Shown here one piece after another: positions 1 to 12,300 of a stretch of DNA of 64,000 bases. Position numbers and translations under genes: made by a program. Below the pieces are notes generated by a model, which was not told where the DNA came from, ran no database searches, and was given only the letters and a program-made list of their open reading frames with translations. The first letter of the stretch is position 1, and each line of letters opens with the position of its first letter. This DNA is from Theristus sp. LFF4_11 (Eukaryota > Nematoda > Chromadorea > Monhysterida > Xyalidae), in the NCBI GenBank assembly GCA_030248135.1, contig JASANC010005448.1, positions 48,727 to 112,726 of the forward strand, given 5' to 3'.

Positions 1-1227
1 AGTATTTATTGTGCTTCTGTTTTGTTTTCCTTTTCTTAAGTTTGTATGAATAGGTCACCAGTGTTTATACAATATTTTTGTAACCATTTTGAATTTGTGA
101 CTATTCAGTTCGATTTGTCTCCTTTTCAATTTTGTTTTGCCAATAATGGAGAAATTTAATTTTGGCCATAATGGTGAACATGCATTTGTCTGATCAAAAA
201 CCATTTTTGTAAAGTCTTGTTTTCCTTCTTATGCTTAAATTTTTTTAAATTTATTATTACAATTGTTTATTTTTTACATGCGATATTCTCGGGTTCAGTT
301 TGCATCTTTTGATTCTCTTGTTGGAAGGAAAAAAAACAGGCTTTCAGTTGTTTTGTGCTCGCGAATGCTTGCAGGATATTAGAAGAATGGAATTGCTAAA
401 ATATAAAAAGCTATGGTTGGTGTTTATTGGACACTTTGTGTTTCATTCAAAATCGGTGTACAAGTGTTCCGAATAGTGGCCGTTTGAGAGTGCCATAGAA
501 GTACATATTACGTGTGGCTATTATTGTAACAGTCGATGGCGAAATTTTTGAACGAACGTTTTTATCACTCTTGGGTTTTGTTGTGCCTGTATTTCTTGGC
601 GATACTTCCCTGGCGATTTGGGGCGTACCGGGCAATGCGGTTGTTTCGAGACGCAAACCGTTTGGAATCGTTCCCAGTGTGTCCAATGTGTTTTTGCAAT
701 TAGACGCATAAAATTTTGCTCGTTTCTCCAGTCTCCGCCTCAGTCTCGTTCGCATGCCGTGTTGTTCGTTGCAGTAAAGCCACCGAGGGAGTGCGTGTGG
801 TGTGTGTCGCAGCAGGGCGTGGCTTGCACTTGACAGCAATGTCCACGTGTGACCATGAACGTGCGTGCTCTGCAATCGATCGTACAATCACCGTTGAACA
901 GCTTCAAGTGAGATTTGCTTAAAGTCAAACAGAAAAGTTTGTCACAAAACCTCTGCGTATCGTCGTGTGTGTCCATAGCAGAAAGTTTTATGTCATACTT
1001 TTGTCACTTTTGGACTTATTGAGATCGGGGGTTCTTTCATAATGGAAAAAAATTGAAGGTATCTAGATATAATAAAAACTGATTCGGCGAAGCCCAGGCG
1101 GCCTTTCAATTTCTGCGCACTGTCGTGCTTTGGAACAAAACTTCTAATCATGCTCGAAATGTTGTGAAAATATGACATTTTCTTCCACGAACACGTCGGA
1201 ATTAGTGTTATTTTGATCAGCAGCTGC
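1..1227. other. Intergenic, upstream of FIS1 copy 1
   Basis: AT-rich sequence with no exon that I can support. Several overlapping open frames between 447 and 976 occur on both strands, but none has family resemblance, consistent splice sites or a plausible start context. It presumably holds the promoter of the first FIS1 copy; no TATA-type element can be singled out. Confidence 0.4.
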
Positions 1228-3019
1228 ATGGATCCGGTTAAAAAGACGTTGAGAGACGTTCGATGTCTGAATGACAGAGAACTGCATTTTGTTGGTGTTG
1301 GGATTTTTAGGCAATGTTTTTAGCTAGGGTTAACCCAGAGAAGCGTACGGAACGCCATTGAGTAGGGCGCCCATCGAGTTTTCGTCTGTCATTAAGTGCC
1401 TATACACCCCTCGGCGGGGCTCGATCCCCCGAGCACGCAGACTGTAGTCTAACGCACTACCACCAGGCCACGAGGGTGACTGCATGCTGATTGGTCTCAT
1501 TTGCCAGCGTAGTCGAGCCAATCAGCATGCGCGGTTTGCAGGAGAGCGAACATTTGTACGAGACGGCGCAGAGCAGCAAGCAGCCAGCGAGCGAGGCAGC
1601 GTTTGTGTACGCGACCGCGTTGACGCACAGCCCGCGCGGCACTGATGTGAAACTTGGCATCACATTGTTGGATGGTGGGTTGGCTGGACGGGACGTATTT
1701 TATGGGTCGGACGTATCGGAGTTTCCTGTTTTTTTGTGAAATCAATGGATACACACGGACCCGTGCATGTCCGATGGTGTGGTGTGGTGGAGGACCATGA
1801 GTGGTGGCGGTGGGTGCCACTGTCGCAACACGAGACATCTTGCCAGAAATCGCAGAGCTTTCGTGCCCAGAAGCGTTTTTATTGCTCATGATTGTTTTTC
1901 AACGGCAGTGCATTTTTGTGGCACCAACCACACACACACACACAGAATCGACATTCTGACATTCTGTGCCGGAGACTTTCAAAAATGTTCATTGGTGAAA
2001 ATTGTGCGCTATTGTTTGTTGATTTGCGGCCACCGCACCCCAGTGGTCTACCGCACGGTCGCATCGCACGGGTGTGGTGTTTGAGTGATCGTTGTCACTT
2101 GCACAAGTATTTCATCATCGTTTCTTGACGCTTGCAGATCTGTACCACCGAAGTGACAGCACCCGGCAAACGCGCGATGACTGCCGGTTCTACCACGCTG
2201 CGGCGTTGGCGCGACTCAAAGTCAGTGAGCTCAAGTGCACTGTGCAGTTTGTTTTTGTAAACCTTGTACGCGTCCCATACGAAATGATTTTTGATTTCGA
2301 AAATTCTAAATCTGCATCACTCTGAAGTTCCTCGCCAGCTACGCCCCTGCAATCCATTTCTATTTCCATATGGCACTGCAGTGGAGGCGTAGTTTGCCTG
2401 CACAGAATGTATGCAGTCACCAACCAATCAGTTCATTGCATGTGATTTAGAAATAGCCTGCAGTCGCTGACCGTGATCGCCAGACCGCCGCGCAACTTTG
2501 TTGTCAAGAAAAAATCTAAAAAAATATTGATTTCTGCTGAAACAGAATTGTTGTTTTGTGCAGGACTACACTGCAGCAGTGCACTGTCTTGCCACACATG
2601 TACAAAAGACGAATCAACCGCAGAACGCACGATTCGAAGCGTTACGCGCTGAGATTGAGTGGAGATCGATGAAAGGTGATTTATGGAATTTGAAAACAGA
2701 TTCACTGGTGTTGTCGTAGTGCAAACAGTGCTCCAAAATGACACCGCTAACTGATGATTGGTTGCAGCTAAATGCCAAGCATTGATTGGTTTGTCAGTTA
2801 CAAACAATTAGAGTGCTGAAGCGGGATCTTTTTGCTTACAAGCCGATTTTATTTGACGTAAACGAATATCTCGACTTCAGCTGGCGTAGATTTAGCAAAG
2901 TCATTGTATTTCTAGGCCGCTTGTTCGATGGTTTGGTGTATTCGGGCGCAGTGGCGGCCGGTGTGGCGACAGCTTTAATTCTCGTCTGGTCAATTCCGCG
3001 ACTTCTGGCGCGACATTGA
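1228..3019 (+). CDS. FIS1-like fission adaptor, tandem copy 1 (divergent)
   Basis: FIS1 is a small tail-anchored protein of the outer mitochondrial and peroxisomal membranes; its TPR-like helical bundle faces the cytosol and takes part in organelle fission. Proposed exons: 1228-1290, 1542-1674, 2138-2220, 2564-2675, 2916-3019 (164 aa). Exon 2 carries the ALTHSPRGTDVKLGITLL stretch (FIS1 pattern 'CLVRS..D..KGI.LL'). Exon 3 carries the 'DD..FYHAAALARLK' stretch (pattern 'RDYVFYLAVGNYRLK'). Exon 5 carries DGLVYSGAVAAGVATALILV, the tail anchor, followed by basic PRLLARH. Intron phases 0,1,0,1 equal those of the two downstream copies. It is the most divergent copy. Exon 1 is the weakest part: its donor abuts the tail of an antisense SINE filling most of intron 1, so the first exon may be altered or lost. 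Confidence 0.75.
1291..1480 (-). mobile_element. tRNA-derived SINE, family A, copy 1
   Basis: Read on the minus strand, a tRNA-like head (A box TGGCCTGGTGG, B box GGATCGAGCCCC, with complementary CCCTCG/CGAGGG ends) is followed by a body. The tail is rich in CAA-like triplets. It matches the plus-strand copy at 19598-19803 nearly throughout. It fills most of intron 1 of FIS1 copy 1. The flanks share ACTGCAT or TGCAT, a possible short target duplication. Confidence 0.85.
2341..2436. mobile_element. Fragment of CTGATTGGTTGGTG-type MITE
   Basis: The segment around 2405-2436 (CACCAACCAATCAG preceded by a cacagaa-type motif) matches the right half of the palindromic elements at 20275-20425 and 21359-21500. 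It lies in intron 3 of FIS1 copy 1. Confidence 0.4.
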
Positions 3020-4426
3020 ATTTCGGAATATTAAAAATTTTAATTTTGGTTATTGATATCTGTTTTACACTGTTTTCTGTACATGTACCTTCCTAATCAC
3101 TATTATATTCTTCCAATATAAGAGAAATACAATTCGAAGTGAACATCAACGTACCAATGCGCATTTGCGATTCGAAGTGTGCCCTTTTTTGTTGGTTGGT
3201 TGTTTCGGTTCATGATGTGATTCCGTTTGTGTTTTTGCACCTTTTATACTCGTTGAACAGTTGAGCACACACTGGGACACACCTGGTTGCTTCGGTTGGC
3301 TGCAAATGGAAGACGCTGATTGGTTGCACGGCTCCTGGCACATGCCGCAACGCAAACCAAACCACTCACTGAACAACAGTGACGTCTTGTGTCTCGTGTG
3401 TTCATCTGCGCTTCACTTTTATTCGCACTTTCGTATTCTTGTGTGTTTGCTGCTTCGCTTATGTTTTTCTGTATGTTTACGCACGTATTTCTGTACATGT
3501 CAGTTCACGAGTTTCATGGTAGTTGTGCTAATATTGATATTTGAATAATCGGTAACATTGCTGTCTGCAATTTCTTTCTGACACACAAGGATTCCTTCTT
3601 TTTTTTGCTTTCTTTCTTCTGACCGTTCGCTTTGTTGTTATGAATGGTGATGCTCTGTTTGTTTGAAACTGTTCTGGAGAGGAGATCATGGCTTAACACT
3701 GTGCAATGATAATGACAACAGGTTCAAATAAACAGGATGTACATGGTAAGCCAATCACACTAATCCCTGCTTTGATCTCGCTAAATTGTTATTTTCTGGT
3801 TTTTCAGTATTAATCCATGGGGTCCTAGTTTTAAGACCGAGCACCTTCTTTCCTTGACACGTGATGGCACAGTATGCTTGCACGGTCACAGTCACAAACA
3901 CAGGCAGACTGAACCATGCAACAGTAAACGAAAGTACACCCGTGGGCGAAAGTGAAACGGTCTTCGGACTAGAACACTTTGGCAACCTGTTTTTTACGAC
4001 CTGTCACACAGACACACTGTTGATGTCAAGGTGAAACGTGACAAAATCGGACGAACACGCGATTTGCTTTTTTGACCAGCTGTCTAATGGTGGCATCGTT
4101 CGTGTGTCGCAGGTTCTAATAAACAGACTTTATTTTTATTTTGTTCTTTTTTTGTTGGTGCTGTGGTGTTTTTTTTGATTTTGAACGATAATCATTTATA
4201 TGGGAAACGAAATGCAGATAAATGCAAAGTCATCAGTTGGGTAAAAATCGTGAACTGTGAAGTAAAGACAGCATGGTTATTTCGCAACCACGCAGTGTGG
4301 CTATTTGTTTTCTTGTGTGGGTTCACTTCAGAAACTAAAATTTCATTTCAAAACAAAGTTATTTCAAGGTTCAAAATTAAAAAAGCACTGCTCAACAAGA
4401 AACTCGTAAAAATAATTTGGAAAATC
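3020..4426. other. Spacer between FIS1 copies 1 and 2
   Basis: AT-rich spacer with no supported exon. It holds the 3' flank of copy 1 and the presumed promoter of copy 2. A long frame runs into exon 1 of copy 2 from 4163, but its upstream part shows no family resemblance, so the ATG at 4427 is preferred. Confidence 0.4.
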
Positions 4427-5869
4427 ATGGAGTCGGCCGAATTTGCGGTGGACGAAAATGTGACACCGGAAGAATTGAAGGTTGTTGTGTCTGGTCCTTA
4501 TTTTGGTTTGTTTCTGAGTGAGTTTGCCATTTTTCTGTCATAGATGTTCTAAATCGTGCATTGTCAGTGTCAGAGAAGATAAGTGGGTAGAGCTGAGTGC
4601 TGCTGGCTGATTAGTTTTGATTGATTGATTGATTACTGATCAGCTCGATTGTGTGCTGAACGCCCGTCTTTTGAAGGCTGATGGTGCTTGATTTTGAAAA
4701 GCATTGTGTCCATTTTTGTCGCAGCTACACGAGTCGACGTACCTGGAGCAACTGAAGCGCGGTCAGCCGTCGGCGAAGGCAACGTTTGACTATGCGGTCT
4801 GCTTGATACGCGGCACGAAACAGCAGACGCAGCTCGGCATAAAAATGTTCGAAAGTTCGTGCAACTGTTGCTCTACAAGTGTTTCTTTGAATATCAAGTT
4901 TGTTTTCGTTGAATAGGGTAAAATTAAAAAACAAAACAAAAAACCAGCTTGCTGGTTTGGAACTTTGATTAAAATTCCTTGTTGATTTTTAATGCTGCCA
5001 AATGTAGTGGTCACGTTTTGAATTTTACACCTGTTCAAGTACTGATCAATCCTTTCAGTAATTTGAAACTCCGCTGTGTGCAGCCGCGTTTAATTTCATT
5101 GTGTAAATTTCAGTCTGCAACTGATTTGACCAATCAGCTTTCAGCTGTCATTTCAATTTTGTTTCAGATCTGTGTCAACGCGACGAGGAAGACATCGAGA
5201 AGCGTACCTATGTCTATTATTTGGCAGTTGCAAACACCAGACTCAGCGTAAGTGAACAGACTCCTGGGGGGGGGATTGGCTGCAACGCCCTTATTGGCTG
5301 TTTTTGAATCGATAACACTGATTGGCTAGTAAGCGCGTCACACAGACCAACCGCAGGAAACGTGCGATGAGCAAACTTTTGCTTTGTTTTTATAGCTTTT
5401 CCTGACGTTCCACTGACTGTCTTTTTTGTAGAACTACGACACCGCGCGTCAGTACGTGGAGATGTTGCTGTCGCACGAGCCAACCAACAACCAAGCACTC
5501 GCCTTGAAACAACTCATTGAGCATCGCATGCGTAGAGGTACAACATGCCTGTTTAAAAACCTGTCACCCGTTTCGCAGCATAAGCTCCCGAAACAAGAAA
5601 GAACGGAATTGTTTTGGCAAGCGAACATAATTCGTTCTTATTCTTGCATGCTCTATATTCTGCGGAAAAGTGACAGGTTAATAACAATGGTGATAGTGAT
5701 AATGTGTTTGAAAAGTAGGACTGCGCGAGTAACCAATCAGCGAGCTAAGAAACGCTGTTTTTTCGTTATTATTTCAGATGGTCTGGTCGGTGCAGCAGTG
5801 ATTGGCGGTGGTGCATTGGTGGTTGGCGGCATTCTCGCTGGCTTGTTTAAGGCGCTCGCACGCAGATGA
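4427..5869 (+). CDS. FIS1: FIS1 mitochondrial/peroxisomal fission protein, tandem copy 2
   Basis: Complete five-exon model: 4427-4480, 4725-4854, 5168-5247, 5432-5537, 5778-5869, giving 153 aa (human FIS1 is 152). The order of conserved blocks is the acidic N-terminal arm (MESAEFAVDENVTPEELK); the first TPR-like motif with FDYAVCLIRG and LGIKMFE; LCQRDEEDIEKRTYVYYLAV; NYDTARQYVEMLLSHEPTNN; and the anchor DGLVGAAVIGGGALVVGG ending in basic ALARR. The last is the classical FIS1 C-terminal membrane segment with a short positive tail. Intron phases are 0,1,0,1. Acceptors are strong (gtcgcag, tttcag, tttgtag, tttcag). The exon 1 donor GTTGTT is weak but matches copy 3 in position. This copy is closest to the family consensus and likely keeps the ancestral role. 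Confidence 0.92.
4614..4638. repeat. (GATT)n microsatellite
   Basis: Short run of TGATTGATTGATTGATT in intron 1 of FIS1 copy 2. Confidence 0.7.
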
Positions 5870-6005
5870 TCAAATGGATCGATTTGCATGTGCAACAAGG
5901 TCGTGGAAGTGATCTGAAAGAAAGCATCGGTTTTTACAGTCGAACTCACCTTTTTTTGTGCTGCTGATCGGCTGCTGCATCGAACAACGTCGGGGTTGAG
6001 GTCAA

Positions 6006-6190
6006 TTCATACTGACGTACGTCAAGGGCACGTCTCCATGGACGGTGGGATGCAATAACACGAGACGTGACGTGACGTGACATGCAAAATTTTTCACATT
6101 TTTTTCATTTTCAGTTTGAAAAAAATCCGGATTTAAAAAACGAAAAAATGAAAAAATCAAGCCCCCTTACTCTACATACGTCAGTATGAA
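6006..6190. mobile_element. TGACGTA-ended MITE, copy 1
   Basis: Both ends read TTCATACTGACGTA inward, at 6006 and, as reverse complement, at 6190. The interior contains repeated GACGTGACGTGACGTGAC. In reverse complement the interior motif (CGTCACGTC..TCTCGTGTT) matches copies at 7251-7366, 31849-31935 and 63077-63183. It lies between FIS1 copies 2 and 3. Confidence 0.7.
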
Positions 6191-6893
6191 CGGACCTTGA
6201 CATCGTTGAGGTGTTTTACTGCGACTGTAATTTGTGTCCCACTTGAACTTTGAAAAGTGTTGTTGTTTTGTCTTGGTTCTCTTGCATAAACAGTTTTGCT
6301 TTCAAATTTACCGTGGTAATCCACCACACACGGTGATCTACTTATAAGTATTTTGAAAATGGCATGGCAAATGTTAAACGCAAAACAGTGTATCATTTTT
6401 GTGAGTTTTATGAACCAGTTCACATGTTTTCTTTTTTATTTCATGCGCATTTCCAACTTGACTGTGATGTTTGTTTGTGAATAAATGAATGGCTTTTGTG
6501 AAAACTTGCGGTTTTGCCTACTTATAGCAGCGTATCAGCGCAGTGGGGCAAGTATTTTTTGTGTGGTGATAGTGTGAATCAGCATGTTGCATATTTTCAA
6601 CGTGTCCATTGCGAAAGAGTCTGTCAGTGAAGCAATTTTTGCGGCTGTTCTTCGGCGATTGTCAGTGAAGCAATTGAAAAAATATTGAAAGTGAATGGTC
6701 AAATTCACTTTTGTTTGTAAGTTATTGATTGGCTGCATTGTAAGTTGAACCTGCGAACAAGCATTCACCAGTTGCATATTGTTGAATGTAACAAGCAAGT
6801 GTTGACTGAAATTCTGTCACGAAGTTTCGTTTTCGGCACAAGCACCAAGTCAACCAAATGACAGTTTTACCAGGATTTTTGACTGCTTCAGCA

Positions 6894-8538
6894 ATGGAAG
6901 TTGATCCTGGGTGTGCAGCGGCGATTGTGGATGATGAAATTGACAACGACGAATTGCAGGTTGGCTGGCGTTAATTGACGTCGGTTGTTCGGTTTTGTTG
7001 GCAACCTTTTTTACTTGACCACCACTCACAGTGAATGTACTTTCGGCTTGCGCAATTCAGATTCCATGGAGATTCCAACTGAAAAGCACGAGCATTTTTC
7101 AATTTGTAACACACCCTACTCCACACCGGTTCCGGGAAATCCGGCAGGTCCGGTACCAATACTTCGGGTGCTGTGTTCCAGATGGTTTGGTGCTGCGGTG
7201 CATGTATTGCTGAGTGTTCCGTATGCCAGCCAGTGCTCTTGTTCGCGACTGTTCATACTGACGTACGCGTATTCGGCACGTCACGTCAGGTCTTGTGTTT
7301 TAGCAAGCTACCGTTCATGGAGTCGTCCCATTGACGTACCGTACGTCAGCATACGTCAGTGTGAACAGGCCTTAAGCCGCACTTTCTCGGTGGCAGCAGT
7401 GCACCGGGTGCTGCGGCGGGACTCCCCGGGTGGTCTGTTGACATCTCGCATTTGTCGTACGTTTGCGTTTGACGTGCAGCGTTGCAAGCAGACGTACGAG
7501 ACGCAGCTGTCACGCGGTCAGCCGTCCTGCGTTGCGATGTTCGACTACGCGACGGCGTTGATCCGCTCGCGAACGCACAAGGACGTGCGACTGGGCGTCG
7601 CGTTGTTGCAAGGTCTGCTCTTGGGAAGCTTGTGCAACTTTTGTTGTCGAATGGGATAGTTGGGCATGCGATGTCGGGGCATCAGCGACGTTTTGAAGCA
7701 TCAATACAATGTATCAACAAACCAAAAATACGACGCATAACAAGTACAAAACGACGAACAGCAGTATAAAGGTCTGAGGAAATTTGACAGCTTGAATTAG
7801 AATGTGTTGTCATTGCTCGCTTAACACGCTTGACCATGTGTGCACTGTGGTTCAAGACGCGCTTTTTTACTATGGTGTGCGTTCACAGTTTACTGGTTGT
7901 TTTTACTGTTTCAATAAAACTTACGGCGGGGACAAACCGTGTTCTTTGTCGTTGTTGCAGAGCTGTGCAAGCAGGACGAGGAAGACGTGGAGAAACGTGA
8001 TTACGTGTATTTTCTTGCCATTGGTCACACAAAGTTAAAGGTTCGACTTGGAACTGTGTTGCACTGGCCGATTTTTAAATTTACCGTAATTTTCTTCAAT
8101 ATTTCTTGTTGTTTTGAAAAATCTGCAGAATTACGACGAAGCTCTGAAGTTCATCAAGTTTCTGCTGCAAAATGAACCGACTAACTATCAGGCACGCTGC
8201 ATGAAGGCACTGATTGAACAGCGCATGCGCAAAGGTGATTCAAACGGAAGTTTGCATTTAACGTTGCAATTTTTCTTGTCGCTTTAGTTTCTTTCCCTGA
8301 CGATCGGGAGAATAGCAGAAAATCAAGTCGCAGAAATTTCTTGCAGAAAATACAAATACACACCAAAAAACTTATAGCCTTGCTGCTCGACATTCAACTG
8401 CTTCACCAAGGTATTGTGGTTGGTTTTCTTGTTTCAGATGGTTTGGTTGGTGCGGCAATTGTTGGTGGCGTATTTATGGTGTCTGGTGTGGTTGGACTCG
8501 GTGTGTTGGCTGGGTATCACGCTCTGAAACGACGGTGA
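6894..8538 (+). CDS. FIS1: FIS1 fission protein, tandem copy 3
   Basis: Five exons: 6894-6959, 7480-7612, 7961-8040, 8129-8234, 8438-8538 (161 aa). Diagnostic blocks are CVAMFDYATALIRS and RLGVALL in exon 2, ELCKQDEEDVEKRDYVYFLA in exon 3, NYDEALKFIKFLLQNEPTNY in exon 4, and the anchor DGLVGAAIVGGVFMVSGVVG with tail ALKRR in exon 5. Phases 0,1,0,1 match the other copies. An in-frame ATG at 6858 would add 12 residues (MTVLPGFLTASA); I chose 6894 because it gives the family length and sits two bases after a cttcag acceptor-like string. Intron 1 (about 520 bp) carries a MITE at 7251-7366. Confidence 0.92.
7251..7366. mobile_element. TGACGTA-ended MITE, copy 2
   Basis: Starts GTTCATACTGACGTACG and ends CATACGTCAGTGTGAAC, an imperfect terminal inverted repeat. 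The interior (CACGTCACGTCAGGTC, then TGTTTTAGCAAGC and CATGGAGTCG) is almost the same as in the copy at 63077-63183. It sits inside intron 1 of FIS1 copy 3. Confidence 0.75.
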
Positions 8539-9340
8539 CCGCACGCAAGAACAATCAGTTCATCAATGAAAACATGTGTTTTCGGATTTTTATGTGTCGC
8601 AACTCAAATGCTACTTCTAATTTTAACTGTTTTGACAGTTAATGCGGTTAAAGTTTTTTTCATACTATAAGCGTGTTTCAGGATAGTTTCTTTCTCGTAT
8701 TTTATATTGTAGTTTTGCTTATTGAGTATAACTACGTGATTAATAAAATGTATGATAATGTCGAAGGTCTGTATCTTTCTCACACTTTTCTGGTTGCAGA
8801 AAACCTCAACTCAGCCATACCTACGTCGTGTTGAACTTATTATGGTGCCAACTGACAGACCGAGCCAATTCGAGTGAGAATGTTGTGTTGCTTGGTTTGA
8901 AACAAAAAATGTACAAGTCAGCGAAAGCAACCAATCGCCTTGCTTTATCTCATTTGATTTTTCGAATCTCTGATCTGTTGAACTGATTTAAAAAAACAGT
9001 ATAACTTCAATGGTAAGTTGCTTCTTGCTTTGCTCGGAAATTTCAACAGCTGTTTTCTCGAAACATCTGTCGGTCTCATACCAGGAGTTATGGTTTCGAA
9101 AATTCTGGAACGTTCTTTGAGTTTTAGTCTGGGTGGGTCTTTGCATTAAATAAAAGTGCAGTCAGTTTGGTTGGTTGGCCCACTTTACTTTACGTTCTTA
9201 TTTCATTTTTTCAAAAAAATCGTAAAAAAATAGTTTTTTTGAAAACTTCAGGAAGCAAGTTTTCGTTTCGTAGTAGCAGTGATTTTTGTCACGTCTCTGG
9301 ATCTGACACGACGCAGTGAAGTGATCAATAGCAATTCCAA
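8539..9340. other. FIS1 copy 3 3' flank and STIP1 promoter region
   Basis: AT-rich. An AATAAA polyadenylation signal at 8742-8747 is a reasonable end for the FIS1 copy 3 transcript. No exon is supported; the last ~300 bp should contain the STIP1 promoter and 5' UTR. Confidence 0.5.
8742..8747 (+). terminator. Polyadenylation signal AATAAA (FIS1 copy 3)
   Basis: AATAAA about 200 bp after the FIS1 copy 3 stop and about 600 bp before the next start codon. Confidence 0.45.
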
Positions 9341-12300
9341 ATGAAGATGACTTCTGAAGAGCAAAAGAAACAGGTCAGTCGCTGGTTGTTTTTTGTTGAT
9401 CTCAGTCCAACTATTTCAACTCACCTATTGTTCAAGGGTGGTCCATTGGGCGTCAGATATTCATCATAAATTCATCTCTAAAATTAAAAAAAGGCTGAGC
9501 AAATTTCAAACGCAAACGAAGAAGCAGACGGGAAAAGTAACCGCAAACTGCTCTTCCATCGTTGCAGGCGCTACAAGAGAAAGAGCTCGGCAACACAGCG
9601 TACAAGCAGAAGGACTTTGACGCTGCGCACAAGCACTATGACAAGGCCATACAGCTGGACCCGACCAACATGACGTTCCACACGAACAAAGCTGGTCCGC
9701 TTTCGTTTTCATCTTTGTTGTTGGCAACAGCAACGACCTCATATTATGACTGTCGTCGTAAATTTGACAATTTGAGCGTTATGGATTTTTCTTGTGTCAC
9801 ATTTAACTTTTTTTCAACTTGCCGTGTTTCGACTTCAATATTCGACTAAGCGTTCACTCACTTGCAAACTTTGGAAGTTTCGTTTGCAGCCGTTTATTTC
9901 GAGCAAGCGAATTACGCGGACTGCATCAAAGCGTGCGAGCAAGCGGTCGAGACTGGTCGTGAGCATCGCGCTGACTTCAAACTGGTCGCCAAGTAAATTG
10001 ATCACCGGAATTTGTTTGTGTTTTTTTGTTAACGAAGTGATTTGAGAGGGCCACGCCACTGATGAGGGCAAAATGTAGCAAAGAGCAACTTGGTTGTTGC
10101 TAGAAAATTGGTCATGGCATTCGTCGGTCATGGAATGAAAGCTGTTTTTGTGGGGTTTGCGATTGATTGGCTGACGACACACGAACTGGAATGCAGACAC
10201 TTCGAACGTGTGCAGTAATGAGTATGACGGTCTCTCTTTTATGAGCAAGTGATTTCCTAATTGTTCAGAGCTCTTGCACGGATGGGCAATGCGTACTGGA
10301 AGATGGGCGATGAGAAACAGGCGGTGTACTTCTTTGATAAATCGTTGTCGGAGTACAGAGATGCTGTAAGTTCTGGTTTTGGTTTTCAGTTTTTCAACGT
10401 AACACCGATGTTGGACAGGTTTTAGTCCTGGTAAAGTCAGTTTTAATGTGTTGGAGCTTGAAACCTAGCATACGGTCAACGTTTTTACTGTACGGATCCC
10501 GAGTATCAAATCATAAGTTTCTCTGCGTCTCCCCCAACCTCATAACAAAATCCTGATGTGCAGCACTTCTAATCAACAGTATCTGGTCGTAAAGATTCGC
10601 TTGCTCTGTATTCTGCGAAAAAAAAACTTAACAAGTTTTGAAGAAACATACTGTAAATCCCACGGGGAGTTATTACGGCTATGAGGAAGTTGTGCATGAG
10701 CATCACAACACATAGCCCATCCGCGCGGGGAAGTGTGATGCGGCGAAGTTATGCCTTGACACCGGCAGAATCTTCCTGCTTGTAACTTTTTACGTGTACC
10801 TGTAAATGTCAGAAAAAATGTATTGCAAGAAAGAGAACAATGGAACGGAAATCTAAGTTTTTGTCACAATAGCAAACGGAAAGATGTCAGACCACAACAG
10901 AAACTACAACGTTTTTGTTAGATTGTATTTGAGTTACCAATTTGTATTTTTTCAGGATGTCGTGAAAAAGCGCGCCGAAGTGCACAAGATCGTGGAGGAG
11001 AAGGAACGACTGGCAATGATTGACCCCGAGAAAGCGATCCAGGAGAAAGACATCGGCAACAAGTATTTCAACGAAGGTATCTGGGTACTTAGCGAATGTC
11101 AGTCAGCGGGAAAAGGGAGGCACACCACACACTTGCAGTTTTGAGTTTTCACGGCCTTCGTGGTTGTCTGCGAAAGAAATAAAAATCTGAAGAATGGTCG
11201 ATTCAATGCTGAGCTCTGAATTTTCCCCGACGACCGCGGTGTGTCGGTGCAAGATCGTGCCAAAACCCGACATGGTACAACAACACTAGGTAGAAAGCGT
11301 GCTGTGACAGATCTAACTACATCCGACTCTTCTTAAATGTAAATGTGATTCTTAAATCTAATCGGAGTAGCTACTTTACGTTTTTGAGCTGTTCTTTTTA
11401 GAAACCGGTTGCTGTTGATTGTCAAAATAAGTTTACGTCTTGTTCAACACAACTTTCTGCACAGGCAAATACCCGGAAGCGATGAAACATTACACACAAG
11501 CGATTCAACACGATCCGAGCAACGCCGTCTTGTACAGGTAGTCTGTCAGCTGAGTTCACGTGTTTCTGCAATGTTTCCGCGTTCCAAGCTGCATTGCTGT
11601 TTTTGAAATTAGTGGCTTCCCAGCACCTGCAGTTCACTGTGTGTTGGAAGCACATAACACATGGTGCCGATCATCACGCAGCAGAACAGAGACGTGTTAG
11701 GTTACGTCCCAGCACGATGTTGGTGCACGCGCCCGTGCCTGATCAGCAAGCAAGATTTATTATGCAAACTTTGTAGTAACCGAGCCGCGTGCTACACCAA
11801 ACTGATGGAATTCCGTCTCGCACTCAAGGACTGTGAAACGTGCATTGAAAAGAATCCGAAATTTAGTGAGTGTGTTTGATTCGGTCTGTGGGATTTCGGT
11901 TTTGACTGTTTTAGTGAACGCGTTGAGTGCTTGTACAAAGGCTAAAAATCAGTGCGTTGGAATTCAAAATGCAAAAAATGCAAAAATTTAACAACTGTGA
12001 ATTCCTGAAAACAGTTAGCCCATTTTTGGTTCATTTGAATTTTGCGCAGGCAACATGTTTGCAGTGAACGAATTGTGTTTGATTGCTTGGTTGAAACTTC
12101 ACTGCAATTCAAGTTATTGAGGCTGTTTCATTGTTGTTTCATTTGCAGTCAAAGGTCACATCCGCAAAGGTGCTGCATTGGCCGCATTGAAAGAGTGGAC
12201 GCGCGCACAGCACGCGTACGAAGATGCGCTAGAGATCGATGCGAACAACCAGGTGAGCGGACAACCTGGAAGAAAACGTTCGGTTTGTGGGTCACGGTTG

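Noticed and set aside
447..976. Overlapping open frames on both strands near the window start.
   Set aside because: No consistent splice sites and no resemblance; several frames are open at once by composition.
1405..1475. tRNA gene candidate (also 19601-19671 and 22430-22500).
   Set aside because: Good A and B boxes, but each continues into a conserved SINE body with a tail or target duplication, so they are SINE heads.
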